Position numbers and translations under genes: made by a program | Shown here: positions 1 to 5,472 of the stretch, one piece after another | Layout: each line of letters starts with the position of its first letter | Position numbering within the stretch: the first letter of the stretch is position 1 | Source of the DNA: JAHJGG01 sp041658785 | Lineage (GTDB): Bacteria > Patescibacteriota > Patescibacteriia > Magasanikbacterales > UBA922 | Direction of reading: 5' to 3' | Length of the DNA stretch: 25,063 bases | NCBI GenBank assembly: GCA_041658785.1 | Contig: JBAZZL010000016.1 | Span: 1-25,063 of the forward strand | The notes under the pieces: model-generated | What the model was told of the DNA's origin: nothing | Databases searched by the model: none | What the model saw: the letters and a program-made list of their open reading frames with translations, nothing else

Positions 1-121
1 TCTCATCTCCGCCTTTTTTGTCCGGATGATACTGGTGCGCCAGCTTGCGGAACGCCTTTTTTATTTCGTCTTCCGAAGCGTTTTTTTCTACGCCGAGGAT
101 TTTGTAGTAGTCTTTACTCAT
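1..121 (-). CDS. dnaJ: DnaJ co-chaperone, N-terminal part (J domain), cut by window edge
   Basis: Only the first 40 codons are inside the window; the gene continues beyond base 1. The visible peptide is a J domain start: helix I with DYYKILGV at residues 4-11, helix II rich in K/R (IKKAFRKLAHQY, residues 20-31) and the HPD motif at residues 32-34 that stimulates DnaK ATPase. Downstream zinc-finger and C-terminal domains cannot be seen, so a DnaJ rather than a CbpA or shorter J protein is inferred from its place in a dnaK-containing strand run. The ATG at 121 begins 6 nt after the stop of the preceding hypothetical gene, so translation is probably coupled; no clear Shine-Dalgarno site is present. 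Confidence 0.9.
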   Translation of the reverse strand, partial: MSKDYYKILGVEKNASEDEIKKAFRKLAHQYHPDKKGGDE

Positions 122-127
122 GTTTAT

Positions 128-577
128 TTATAAAATAATATCCGGAAATAATTCCAACAATCCGGCTAGTTCCTTAATCACCGCTCTATAAATTTCTTCT
201 TCTCTTTCTTTACCCCTTACCATCTCTCTAACATCTCCGAAAGTGCCTGTAAAATTATTTAGAGAGAAGCCATTTCTTGATAACAAGGTTCCGAATCCAA
301 ATGTAAGTGCTGAGACCACATTTTTAATTTGATGCACATTTGCTCCAGTACTTTTAGTATCCCTGATTTTACACAAACTTAAATAGACATCTTTAACCGG
401 CCTGCCTTCCAATCTTTTAGCCAATTCCTCAACTGTATCCACCCCCCCCCCCTCCGTAGGCGGCTGTTTTGGAGTTAAATTTCCTCGTTTCTCCGGACTT
501 AAATAATACCGATCATCATCTGTTCGTCCAGTTAAAGGGTCAACATTGTATGGAGGATAAATATCTCTTTTGGCCAT
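128..577 (-). CDS. Hypothetical protein (149 aa) between dnaK and dnaJ, contains a G11 tract
   Basis: I do not recognise this family. The N-terminal third (residues 1-50) is polar and proline-rich and probably disordered; the rest is predicted helical, ending in a charged helix (GKEREEEIYRAVIKELAGLLELF) and a hydrophobic tail. There are no signal peptide, membrane segment or metal-binding cysteine pairs. The coding strand carries eleven consecutive G (442-452), encoding the GGG of residues 43-45 and parts of the adjoining codons; slippage there would frameshift the last two thirds. It sits in the same strand run as dnaK and dnaJ and stops 6 nt before dnaJ. A hairpin (590-614) precedes its start. 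A real gene is supported by intact length and context only. Confidence 0.7.
   Translation of the reverse strand: MAKRDIYPPYNVDPLTGRTDDDRYYLSPEKRGNLTPKQPPTEGGGVDTVEELAKRLEGRPVKDVYLSLCKIRDTKSTGANVHQIKNVVSALTFGFGTLLSRNGFSLNNFTGTFGDVREMVRGKEREEEIYRAVIKELAGLLELFPDIIL
442..452 (-). repeat. Homopolymer G11 tract inside a coding sequence
   Basis: Eleven C on the plus strand give eleven G in the sense strand of the 149-aa gene. It is the longest G/C homopolymer noticed in the window. Such tracts mutate by polymerase slippage and in other bacteria act as phase-variation switches; sequencing or assembly error in the tract is the alternative. Confidence 0.9.
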
Positions 578-589
578 AAAAATGGATTA

Positions 590-614
590 AAGGGCAGACG
601 CCTCGCCTGCCCTT
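590..614 (-). terminator. Stable hairpin between two hypothetical genes
   Basis: Perfect 8-bp stem AAGGGCAG / CTGCCCTT with a 9-nt loop, immediately after the zinc-ribbon gene (stop at 631) and just upstream of the 149-aa gene start (577). On the minus strand the stem is followed by TAATCCATTTTT, so it could act as a weak terminator or as an mRNA stability or processing hairpin within the dnaK-dnaJ transcript. Confidence 0.45.
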
Positions 615-630
615 GATAATTTAGAAACAA

Positions 631-966
631 TTACTTCCGAGAAGACGGCATGGCTACTTCTCCATTTTCTTTCCTTACAGCCAATCCCTTTTCCACACTC
701 AAAACAAACTTGATATCTTCTTCGCTAAACGCTTTAGGATTATAATCACCACGCCAATTAAATCCTTCTTTTATCTCTGCGTCCCAATCTTTTTGTAGAA
801 CGTCCCCCGGATCCTCGCCAGATTTAAATAAACCCTCTTTTTTAAAAAAACAATAACTGCAAGAAGGACAAATTCCGTGAGATATTTCTTGTTTCCCAGG
901 GTCACCATCAAAAACCTCCTCACCCTTATATTTCGTTCTGCCGCAATGATAACATGACATAATCAT
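631..966 (-). CDS. Small zinc-ribbon-like hypothetical protein (111 aa) downstream of dnaK
   Basis: Function unknown. Two cysteine pairs, C5-x2-C8 and C33-x2-C36, plus C39, suggest a zinc ribbon in the N-terminal 40 residues. The string ISHGICPSC resembles the SHGICPxC segment found in some PAS-containing signalling proteins, but no other domain of those is present. The C-terminal 70 residues are charged and contain a probable helix (SEEDIKFVLSVEKGLAV). A GTG start at 975 would also be open, but the ATG at 966 is preferred because GAGAAG lies 8 nt upstream of it. The gap to the dnaK stop is 18 nt, so it is very likely cotranscribed with dnaK, and may be a redox or zinc-linked accessory of that operon (inference). 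Confidence 0.75.
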   Translation of the reverse strand: MIMSCYHCGRTKYKGEEVFDGDPGKQEISHGICPSCSYCFFKKEGLFKSGEDPGDVLQKDWDAEIKEGFNWRGDYNPKAFSEEDIKFVLSVEKGLAVRKENGEVAMPSSRK

Positions 967-984
967 ATCACACACTTCTCTTTA

Positions 985-2922
985 TTACTTCTTATCGTCA
1001 CCATCAATCACTTCCCCCTCCACCGCCTCATCGCCCTTGTCTTTGCTCGCATCCGTAGAATCAGTAGTATTCGTATTTTTCGCGGAGTCCGTAGTTTTGG
1101 CCTGCTCATACATCTTCATGCCAATCGCCTGCGCCGCCGTAGAAAGCTCTTCCGACGTCTTCTTGATCGCTTCCGTGTCTTCTGTTTTCAACGCTTCTTT
1201 AACTGCCGCGAGCGCGTCATTAACTTTTTTCTTTTCTTCGTCGGTAACGGAGATTTTTTTCTCCTCAACATCTTTCATCATTTTTTCCGTAGTATAAACC
1301 ATGGTGTCGGCCATATTCTTGATATCAATCAGCTCGCGCTTTTTCTTGTCTTCTTCGGCGTGCAGTTCCGCGTCCTTTTTCATCTTTTCAATTTCCGCGT
1401 CAGATAATCCGGAAGACGCTTCAATGCGGATGGACTGCTGTTTTCCGGTGCCTTTATCCTTGGCTGAAACATTCACAATGCCGTTCGCGTCAATGTCAAA
1501 AGTAACTTCCACTTGCGGAATGCCGCGCGGAGACGGTGGAATGCCGTCCAGCATGAACCGTCCCAATGATTTATTATCCGTCGCCATCTCGCGCTCGCCT
1601 TGGAGAACATTAATTTCCACGCTCGGCTGATTGTCGGCCGCCGTGGAAAATACCTGCGTCTTACTCGTAGGAATGGTGGTATTGCGGTTGATGAGCTTGG
1701 TGCAGACCCCGCCCAGAGTTTCAAGTCCAAGCGAAAGCGGCGTAACATCCAAGAGCAAAATTTCTTTACCCAAGTCCCCCTGCAATTGTCCGGCCTGCAC
1801 CGCCGCGCCGAGAGCGACCACTTCGTCCGGATTAACGCTCACATTCGGCTTTTTACCGAAAAATTCTTCCACTCTTTTTTGCACCAAAGGCATCCGCGTC
1901 ATGCCGCCGACCAATAAAACCTCGTTAATCTCTTCTTTTTTGTAGCCCGAATCCTTGAGCGCTTTTTCCACCGGGCCCATAGTTTTCTCCACCAGGTCGC
2001 CGATCAAGTCCTCCAGTTTAGCGCGGGATAATTTCAGATTAAGATGCCTGGGGCCGTCCGCGCCCGAGGTGATAAACGGCTCGTTGATTTCCGTTTCCGG
2101 CGTTGACGACAGCTCAATCTTCGCTTTCTCGGCCGCGTCTTTCACTCTTTGGAGCGACAGCGGATCCTTGGACAAATCAATCCCATCGGTCTTTTTGAAT
2201 TCCGCCAAAATCCACCCAATCAATAGCTTATCAAAATCATCGCCGCCCAGATGCGTGTCGCCATTGGTCGCTTTAACTTCCACGGTTGACTGGTCGCCGT
2301 CATAAGCGATGTCCAAGACAGACACGTCAAATGTGCCGCCGCCCAAATCATAAACCACAATTTTCTGATCATTCTTTTTATCAAAACCATAAGCAAAAGC
2401 GGCCGCGGTCGGCTCATTGATAATGCGCGCGACTTTGAGTCCCGCGATCTCGCCCGCGTCTTTGGTCGCCTGCCTTTGCGCGTCATCAAAATATGCCGGC
2501 ACTGTAATAACCGCTTCGGTAATTTTCTCGCCAATTCTCTCTTCCGCGTCAGCTTTCAGTTTTTGCAAAACCATGGCGGAAATTTCCGGCGGAGTGTATT
2601 CTTTGCCGCTCATTTTTACTTTCACCCGATCTCCATCCGGCACAATCTCAAACGGCGAATGTTCTTTCGTCAGCTTGGTTTCTTTGTCATTAAACCGCCG
2701 TCCAATCAAGCGCTTGATGGAATAAACCGTGTTTTGCGGATTAGTAACCTGCTGGCGCTTGGCCAACTGGCCGACTAAACGCTCGCCGGTCTTGCTGATT
2801 GCCACGATTGACGGCGTGGTTCTATTCCCTTCTTTATTTTCCAACACCTTGGGCTGGCCGCCTTCAATGATGGCCATGCAGGAATTGGTCGTTCCTAAGT
2901 CTATTCCGAGTATTTTGCTCAT
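985..2922 (-). CDS. dnaK: Molecular chaperone DnaK (Hsp70)
   Basis: ATP-dependent cytoplasmic Hsp70 that binds exposed hydrophobic segments in a cycle driven by DnaJ (ATPase stimulation) and GrpE (nucleotide exchange). 645 aa, full length for the family. The nucleotide-binding domain shows the phosphate-1 motif GIDLGTTNS at residues 6-14, AVITVPAYF near 137-145, NEPTAAA near 169-175, phosphate-2 VYDLGGGTFD at 190-199 and VLLVGGMTRMP; the hydrophobic linker LLLDVTPLSL leads into the substrate-binding domain with DKSLGRF and ADNQPSVEINVLQGE. The lid is helical and the tail is acidic, ending EGEVIDGDDKK. The ATG at 2922 is chosen because MSKILGIDLGTTNS is the universal start; an upstream in-frame extension of five codons has no support. 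No CIRCE is visible directly upstream; three tetraloop hairpins and a dispersed repeat occupy its leader. Confidence 0.98.
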   Translation of the reverse strand: MSKILGIDLGTTNSCMAIIEGGQPKVLENKEGNRTTPSIVAISKTGERLVGQLAKRQQVTNPQNTVYSIKRLIGRRFNDKETKLTKEHSPFEIVPDGDRVKVKMSGKEYTPPEISAMVLQKLKADAEERIGEKITEAVITVPAYFDDAQRQATKDAGEIAGLKVARIINEPTAAAFAYGFDKKNDQKIVVYDLGGGTFDVSVLDIAYDGDQSTVEVKATNGDTHLGGDDFDKLLIGWILAEFKKTDGIDLSKDPLSLQRVKDAAEKAKIELSSTPETEINEPFITSGADGPRHLNLKLSRAKLEDLIGDLVEKTMGPVEKALKDSGYKKEEINEVLLVGGMTRMPLVQKRVEEFFGKKPNVSVNPDEVVALGAAVQAGQLQGDLGKEILLLDVTPLSLGLETLGGVCTKLINRNTTIPTSKTQVFSTAADNQPSVEINVLQGEREMATDNKSLGRFMLDGIPPSPRGIPQVEVTFDIDANGIVNVSAKDKGTGKQQSIRIEASSGLSDAEIEKMKKDAELHAEEDKKKRELIDIKNMADTMVYTTEKMMKDVEEKKISVTDEEKKKVNDALAAVKEALKTEDTEAIKKTSEELSTAAQAIGMKMYEQAKTTDSAKNTNTTDSTDASKDKGDEAVEGEVIDGDDKK

Positions 2923-2931
2923 AGTACACAA

Positions 2932-2958
2932 TGTCATTCCGAGCGAAGCCGAGGAATC
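2932..2958. repeat. Dispersed repeat copy 1 (ATTCC...GGAAT hairpin)
   Basis: A 27-bp unit beginning TGTCATTCCGAGCGAAGCC just upstream of dnaK. A related unit lies at 12613-12636 before tRNA-Pro. The outer pairs differ in a compensatory way: TTCC/GGAA here, TCCC/GGGA there. That supports a short folded element rather than chance similarity. Confidence 0.55.
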
Positions 2959-3023
2959 CCTTTCCTCTTCTCCGTTCTTGGTTAATTATTAAATTATTTT
3001 AAAAAAATGAAAGGTATCAAACC

Positions 3024-3103
3024 CCAGAGCAAGCTCTGGACTCAACTTTCCGGAGCAAGCTCCGGGGAATTAAACCACTCCTTCTCGTCCGCCGAAGCGG
3101 ACG
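3024..3103 (-). promoter_or_regulatory. Three tandem tetraloop hairpins in the dnaK leader / 129-aa gene 3' region
   Basis: Three perfect short hairpins read on the minus strand: CGTCCGC-TTCG-GCGGACG (3086-3103), CCGGAG-CTTG-CTCCGG (3050-3065) and CCAGAG-CTTG-CTCTGG (3024-3039). UUCG and CUUG are ultra-stable RNA tetraloops. None is followed by a strong T-run, so they may stabilise mRNA ends, or be repeat elements, rather than terminate transcription. They separate the 129-aa gene from dnaK. Confidence 0.5.
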
Positions 3104-3113
3104 CGAAGGCGGA

Positions 3114-3503
3114 TTAAATGATTACTTTGTCTTTCTTTGCTTTGTTAATTAATTTCATTAAATCTTTTTGTGGAATTATCGGACAAAACTGACCCCATAT
3201 CCATCTACCCTTTGCTCGTCCTATCTTCCCAACAATAAAATATCCAATTCTGTATTCAACTGCTCCTTTTTGCCAATTACCAAACGCTAATTTACCTTCA
3301 AACTTGTAGTGTCTCAGCCTTTCTAAAACAAAAACTTTTTGATCCAAATTACATTGCGGCAAAAATGTCCACGCCTCTCTCAACAAATAAAATCTGCCTT
3401 TACGACCAATGTCTTTCATGCCAACTGATTTCTTTTCTTCTTTTTCTTGCTTAAATTGTATGTTTTTTCTTTTGATAAAACTGTTCACTGGTTCGCTTTT
3501 CAT
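3114..3503 (-). CDS. Hypothetical protein (129 aa) upstream of dnaK
   Basis: Not assigned to a named family. The N-terminal 30 residues are lysine-rich and probably disordered; a methionine at residue 29 (GMKDIGRKGRF) could be an alternative start. The remainder is compact and aromatic: WTFLPQC, YRIGYFIVGKIGRAKGRWIWGQ, then CPIIPQKDLMKLINKAKKD. The alternation of aromatic strands with a final lysine-rich helix suggests a small beta-rich domain with a basic, possibly nucleic-acid-binding, tail (inference). No signal peptide or membrane segment. It lies on the same strand as dnaK, 191 nt upstream of it. Composition and length make it a likely real gene, but coding support is only from the ORF itself. 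Confidence 0.7.
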   Translation of the reverse strand: MKSEPVNSFIKRKNIQFKQEKEEKKSVGMKDIGRKGRFYLLREAWTFLPQCNLDQKVFVLERLRHYKFEGKLAFGNWQKGAVEYRIGYFIVGKIGRAKGRWIWGQFCPIIPQKDLMKLINKAKKDKVII

Positions 3504-3601
3504 ACTTTATAATTTTAGTCCCTTAGTAATTGACTGATTGATTTTATAGACCAATCAACCAATAAACTAATTAACCAATTATCTTTTTATCCACAACCCG
3601 C
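3504..3601. other. Gap with CCAATCAACC-type word repeats
   Basis: No gene seen. The gap holds short near-repeats around ACCAATCAACCAATAAAC and AACCAATTAT, preceded by the partly complementary ATTGACTGATTGATT. This is the same kind of reiterated-word arrangement seen in other gaps of this window, here in a weak form. Confidence 0.4.
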
Positions 3602-3631
3602 TTGACAACCTATGCTTGCCTATGATACCAT
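3602..3631 (+). promoter_or_regulatory. Candidate promoter of the structured RNA
   Basis: TTGACA at 3602-3607, an 18-nt spacer, and an extended -10, TGATACCAT (TACCAT at 3626-3631). The predicted transcript start, near 3638, coincides with the first base pair of the 15-bp stem that opens the RNA. Confidence 0.55.
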
Positions 3632-3637
3632 TATTTT

Positions 3638-3871
3638 AGGTTATCAATCCAAGACCCTATTCCTCAAAGAGGAACCAGGAATCAATCTCCCGCAAGGAGA
3701 TTGTTTTCGTATATCCGGTATGATATACTTCCGCATCAGCGGAGTGGCATGGAGGGTAAAGTCGCCAGGCGCGACCTTGGATTGATAACCCAAAGGTCCC
3801 TCGACAGAGGGATGGGGATCGTGACCCCTGCCCTCCGCGATAAAAGGTCCTGAATCAACTCGGGATTTTTT
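3638..3871 (+). ncRNA. Candidate structured non-coding RNA, about 235 nt, unknown family
   Basis: A perfect 15-bp stem (GGTTATCAATCCAAG at 3639-3653 with its complement at 3776-3790) closes a multibranch loop holding five hairpins: 3660-3674 (6 bp, AAA loop), 3683-3703 (8 bp), 3709-3728 (7 bp), 3730-3743 (5 bp) and 3761-3775 (5 bp). Two more hairpins follow (3797-3812 with a GACA loop, and 3814-3828, GGGG/CCCC), then a terminator (3848-3871). A promoter sits just upstream. No plus-strand gene follows, so a trans-acting RNA is more likely than a riboswitch. I compared it by eye with RNase P, tmRNA, SRP and 6S features and found none of their hallmarks. A minus-strand ORF through this region (4006-3644) is explained by the hairpins and is not annotated. 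Confidence 0.6.
3848..3871 (+). terminator. Intrinsic terminator of the structured RNA
   Basis: TCCTGA / TCGGGA 6-bp stem (one T-G pair) with a 6-nt loop, followed directly by TTTTTT at 3866-3871. Orientation matches the upstream TTGACA promoter. Confidence 0.6.
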
Positions 3872-3873
3872 AT

Positions 3874-3930
3874 TTGTAAAAATCAACTCCTCAATCCCCG
3901 GCTCGTCCGCCAAACCGCGGACAAGCCAAG
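3874..3930. repeat. Direct repeat A flanking the 198-aa gene
   Basis: A 57-bp unit starting TTGTAAAAATCAACTCCTC and containing the hairpin GTCCGC-CAAACC-GCGGAC. The related copy B is at 4702-4758 in the same orientation, where the stem reads GTTCGC/GCGGAC (a G-T pair keeps the fold). Together they bracket the 198-aa gene and its terminator-bearing leader. Confidence 0.7.
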
Positions 3931-3945
3931 TCGTTGAAAAGTTAA

Positions 3946-4542
3946 TTAAACAGACACGGCGCGTGTATTCCTCTTGAGAGCAAATTTTACGATCTCCATC
4001 ATACATTGCCTAAATCCCAACGCGCTGTAAGCAGAAATCTTTCCCGTTGTTACTCCTTTGTCAGCAAGAGCTTGATCAATCTCTTCCTCGGACGGCCTGC
4101 CGCCAGATTGTGTTATACTTCTGGCATAACTTCCCACCCATTCTACAATGCCACACAGTTCTTCGACCGTGTACGTACGCGAACCTATTTTAATCCCCGT
4201 TATGCCCCCTATGCGCAACCGGCCGAGATGGTTCGCGATAGTGGTAAAATCTGGATTATCAAACAAAACCGGTATAGCGATTATGGCTTCTTCCGCCTTC
4301 TTTGCGGTTTCAATTTTTCTTTTAATCGCCTCCAATCTTGCCTGCAATAGAATTTGTTTACCCCTTACATCTTCTATTCCTGCAGAATACTCACGAAGGA
4401 AAGCCGGGTCCGGAGGCTCTGCCATTCCTCTCATCTCACCTTCCAATTCCATCCTTTGCATTCCTCCTTCCCCTTCCACCATTCTCCTCTTGTACTCTCC
4501 GTACCCGGGATACGTTTTCCTTGTGCCATCATCAATTACCAT
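3946..4542 (-). CDS. Hypothetical protein (198 aa) in the heat-shock strand run
   Basis: Not recognised. The N-terminal 50 residues are rich in E, G, M and R and probably disordered; residues 60-90 form a lysine/alanine-rich amphipathic helix likely to be a coiled coil (QARLEAIKRKIETAKKAEEA). A compact region follows with FTTIANHLGRLRIGGITGIKIGSRTYT and ends with a cysteine-containing helix (FRQCMMEIVKFALKR). There is no signal peptide or membrane span. It is preceded by its own consensus-like promoter (4663-4692) with a terminator hairpin inside the leader, so expression may be controlled by read-through. It is bracketed by direct repeats A and B. General layout (disordered start, helical body) resembles the 149-aa gene near dnaJ, but I see no alignable homology. 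Confidence 0.7.
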   Translation of the reverse strand: MVIDDGTRKTYPGYGEYKRRMVEGEGGMQRMELEGEMRGMAEPPDPAFLREYSAGIEDVRGKQILLQARLEAIKRKIETAKKAEEAIIAIPVLFDNPDFTTIANHLGRLRIGGITGIKIGSRTYTVEELCGIVEWVGSYARSITQSGGRPSEEEIDQALADKGVTTGKISAYSALGFRQCMMEIVKFALKRNTRAVSV

Positions 4543-4607
4543 ATTAAAAAAAATAATGAATAAATAAAAATCGCCGCTCTTTTTTGTGTTTCCATAAAAC
4601 TCCGCTT

Positions 4608-4648
4608 AAAAAAACCCCGCCGTGCTCCTTTCGGAGCAGAGCGGGTGG
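4608..4648 (-). terminator. Intrinsic terminator (strong, minus strand)
   Basis: Stem CCCGC/GCGGG, a small internal loop, then TGCTCC/GGAGCA closed by a GAAA loop (minus-strand reading), followed by seven T (4608-4614 as A on plus). It can end the hsp20-side transcript. It also lies only about 10 nt after the start site of the promoter at 4663-4692, so it may be an attenuator or the end of a very short RNA. Confidence 0.8.
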
Positions 4649-4662
4649 TTTTAGCTGGATAT

Positions 4663-4692
4663 AATATACCAGCGTTCGCCACCCATTGTCAA
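4663..4692 (-). promoter_or_regulatory. Sigma70-type promoter upstream of terminator and 198-aa gene
   Basis: On the minus strand TTGACA (4687-4692), an 18-nt spacer and TATATT (4663-4668). Transcription would start near 4656 and meet the terminator hairpin at once. Confidence 0.65.
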
Positions 4693-4701
4693 GTGGATAA
4701 C

Positions 4702-4758
4702 TTGTAAAGATTCACTCCTCAATCCATGCTTCGTTCGCCAGACCGCGGACAAACTAAA
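4702..4758. repeat. Direct repeat B flanking the 198-aa gene
   Basis: Partner of repeat A (3874-3930), same orientation, starting TTGTAAAGATTCACTCCTC and ending CCGCGGACAA. It keeps the GTTCGC/GCGGAC hairpin. It lies between the hsp20 stop and the promoter of the 198-aa gene. Confidence 0.7.
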
Positions 4759-4857
4759 TTATTAAAAAACCAATTAATTCATTTTCACATTATTTCCATT
4801 TATTTCAATCGTATTTCTAATTTCCAATTTCTAATTACCAATTACTGCTTACTCTGC

Positions 4858-5298
4858 TTATTTCTGTTTCTTCACCACCTTCACCGCGATCTTCTTCACC
4901 GGCGTTGGGGTGGCTTTCGGGCAAGTAATTTTCAAAATGCCGTCTTCAAATTCCGCCTTCACCGCGTCTTCTTTCACTGCGGCGGGCAAAGCAACTTGAC
5001 GGAAGAAAGAGCCGGAGCGCACTTCTTTGCGGTAATAATTCTTTTCATCCACTTCATGCTCTTTTTTGCTCTCGCCTTTTACCGTGAGCACGCCTTTTTC
5101 CACGCTTACTTCAACATCATTGGGATTGACGCCGGCCAGCGGTGTTTCAACGACAACGGCGTCTTTGGTTTCGTAGACATCCATCGCCGGCGTAAAACCC
5201 TTTGCCATTTGCGCCATGTTTGGCATGGCCGGGAGACGGCTCATCATTTCCTCCATCTCCTCAAACGGATCCCAGGGGGACCAGCGGATTAGACTCAT
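4858..5298 (-). CDS. hsp20: Small heat-shock protein, Hsp20/alpha-crystallin family
   Basis: ATP-independent holdase that keeps unfolding proteins soluble until DnaK acts. 146 aa, normal for the family. The N-terminal arm begins MSLIRWSPWDPFEEMEEMM; the alpha-crystallin domain covers roughly residues 32-130, with DVYETKDAVVVETPLAGV, the KGVLTVKGE strand and the family motif FEDGILKITCPK; the tail holds the I-x-V motif (KKIAVKVV) used for oligomerisation. The start at 5298 is chosen over an in-frame upstream codon because AAGGAG lies 7 nt before it, one of the few strong Shine-Dalgarno sites in the window. Upstream are a 14-bp palindrome and a long hairpin that separates it from the NUDIX-grpE gene. 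Confidence 0.95.
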   Translation of the reverse strand: MSLIRWSPWDPFEEMEEMMSRLPAMPNMAQMAKGFTPAMDVYETKDAVVVETPLAGVNPNDVEVSVEKGVLTVKGESKKEHEVDEKNYYRKEVRSGSFFRQVALPAAVKEDAVKAEFEDGILKITCPKATPTPVKKIAVKVVKKQK

Positions 5299-5321
5299 AC
5301 TATTCTCCTTGATCCCAACGA

Positions 5322-5335
5322 TAGTCGCGCGACTA
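5322..5335. promoter_or_regulatory. Perfect 14-bp palindrome upstream of hsp20
   Basis: TAGTCGCGCGACTA, 23 nt before the hsp20 start and just upstream of its Shine-Dalgarno site. GC-rich dyads of this size are typical operator size, but no regulator can be named. Confidence 0.45.
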
Positions 5336-5348
5336 CGGTTAGGTTTAA

Positions 5349-5457
5349 AATTCACCTAAATTACAATTCACCTAATTCACCTAATAAAATTCCAAATATC
5401 CAACTTCCAATTTTTGAATTTGATATTTTATTAGGTGAATTAGAAATTAGGTGAATT
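5349..5457. repeat. TTCACCTAA-word hairpin element, copy 1
   Basis: Left arm 5349-5391 and right arm 5425-5457 are largely complementary and built from reiterated AATTCACCTAA words; the loop is 33 nt. The left arm equals the reverse complement of 7985-8027 over 43/43 positions and the right arm equals the reverse complement of 7920-7952 over 33/33, so the element at 7920-8027 is the same unit inverted, with a different loop. Confidence 0.9.
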
Positions 5458-5472
5458 AGGTAATTTTTAAAT

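Larger units (their letters stand above)
4543..4857. other. Gap of 315 nt: leader with terminator, promoter, repeat B, word repeats
   Basis: No gene seen. From left to right it holds an A/T-rich leader, a terminator hairpin (4608-4648), a minus-strand promoter (4663-4692), direct repeat B (4702-4758), and AATTTCTAATTACCAATT-type reiterated words (about 4800-4850) just after the hsp20 stop. Confidence 0.7.

Noticed and set aside
1037..2992. Several plus-strand open frames opposite dnaK
   Set aside because: Shadows of the highly conserved dnaK reading frame on the other strand.
2923..3020. CIRCE or consensus promoter directly before dnaK
   Set aside because: No TTAGCACTC half-site was found; only a weak TTGATA-17-ATAATT on the minus strand, too poor to list as a feature.
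3644..4006. 120-aa minus-strand open frame over the structured RNA
   Set aside because: It overlaps the 198-aa gene in another frame, its composition is explained by the hairpin arms, and the plus strand has promoter and terminator signals. Kept as RNA.
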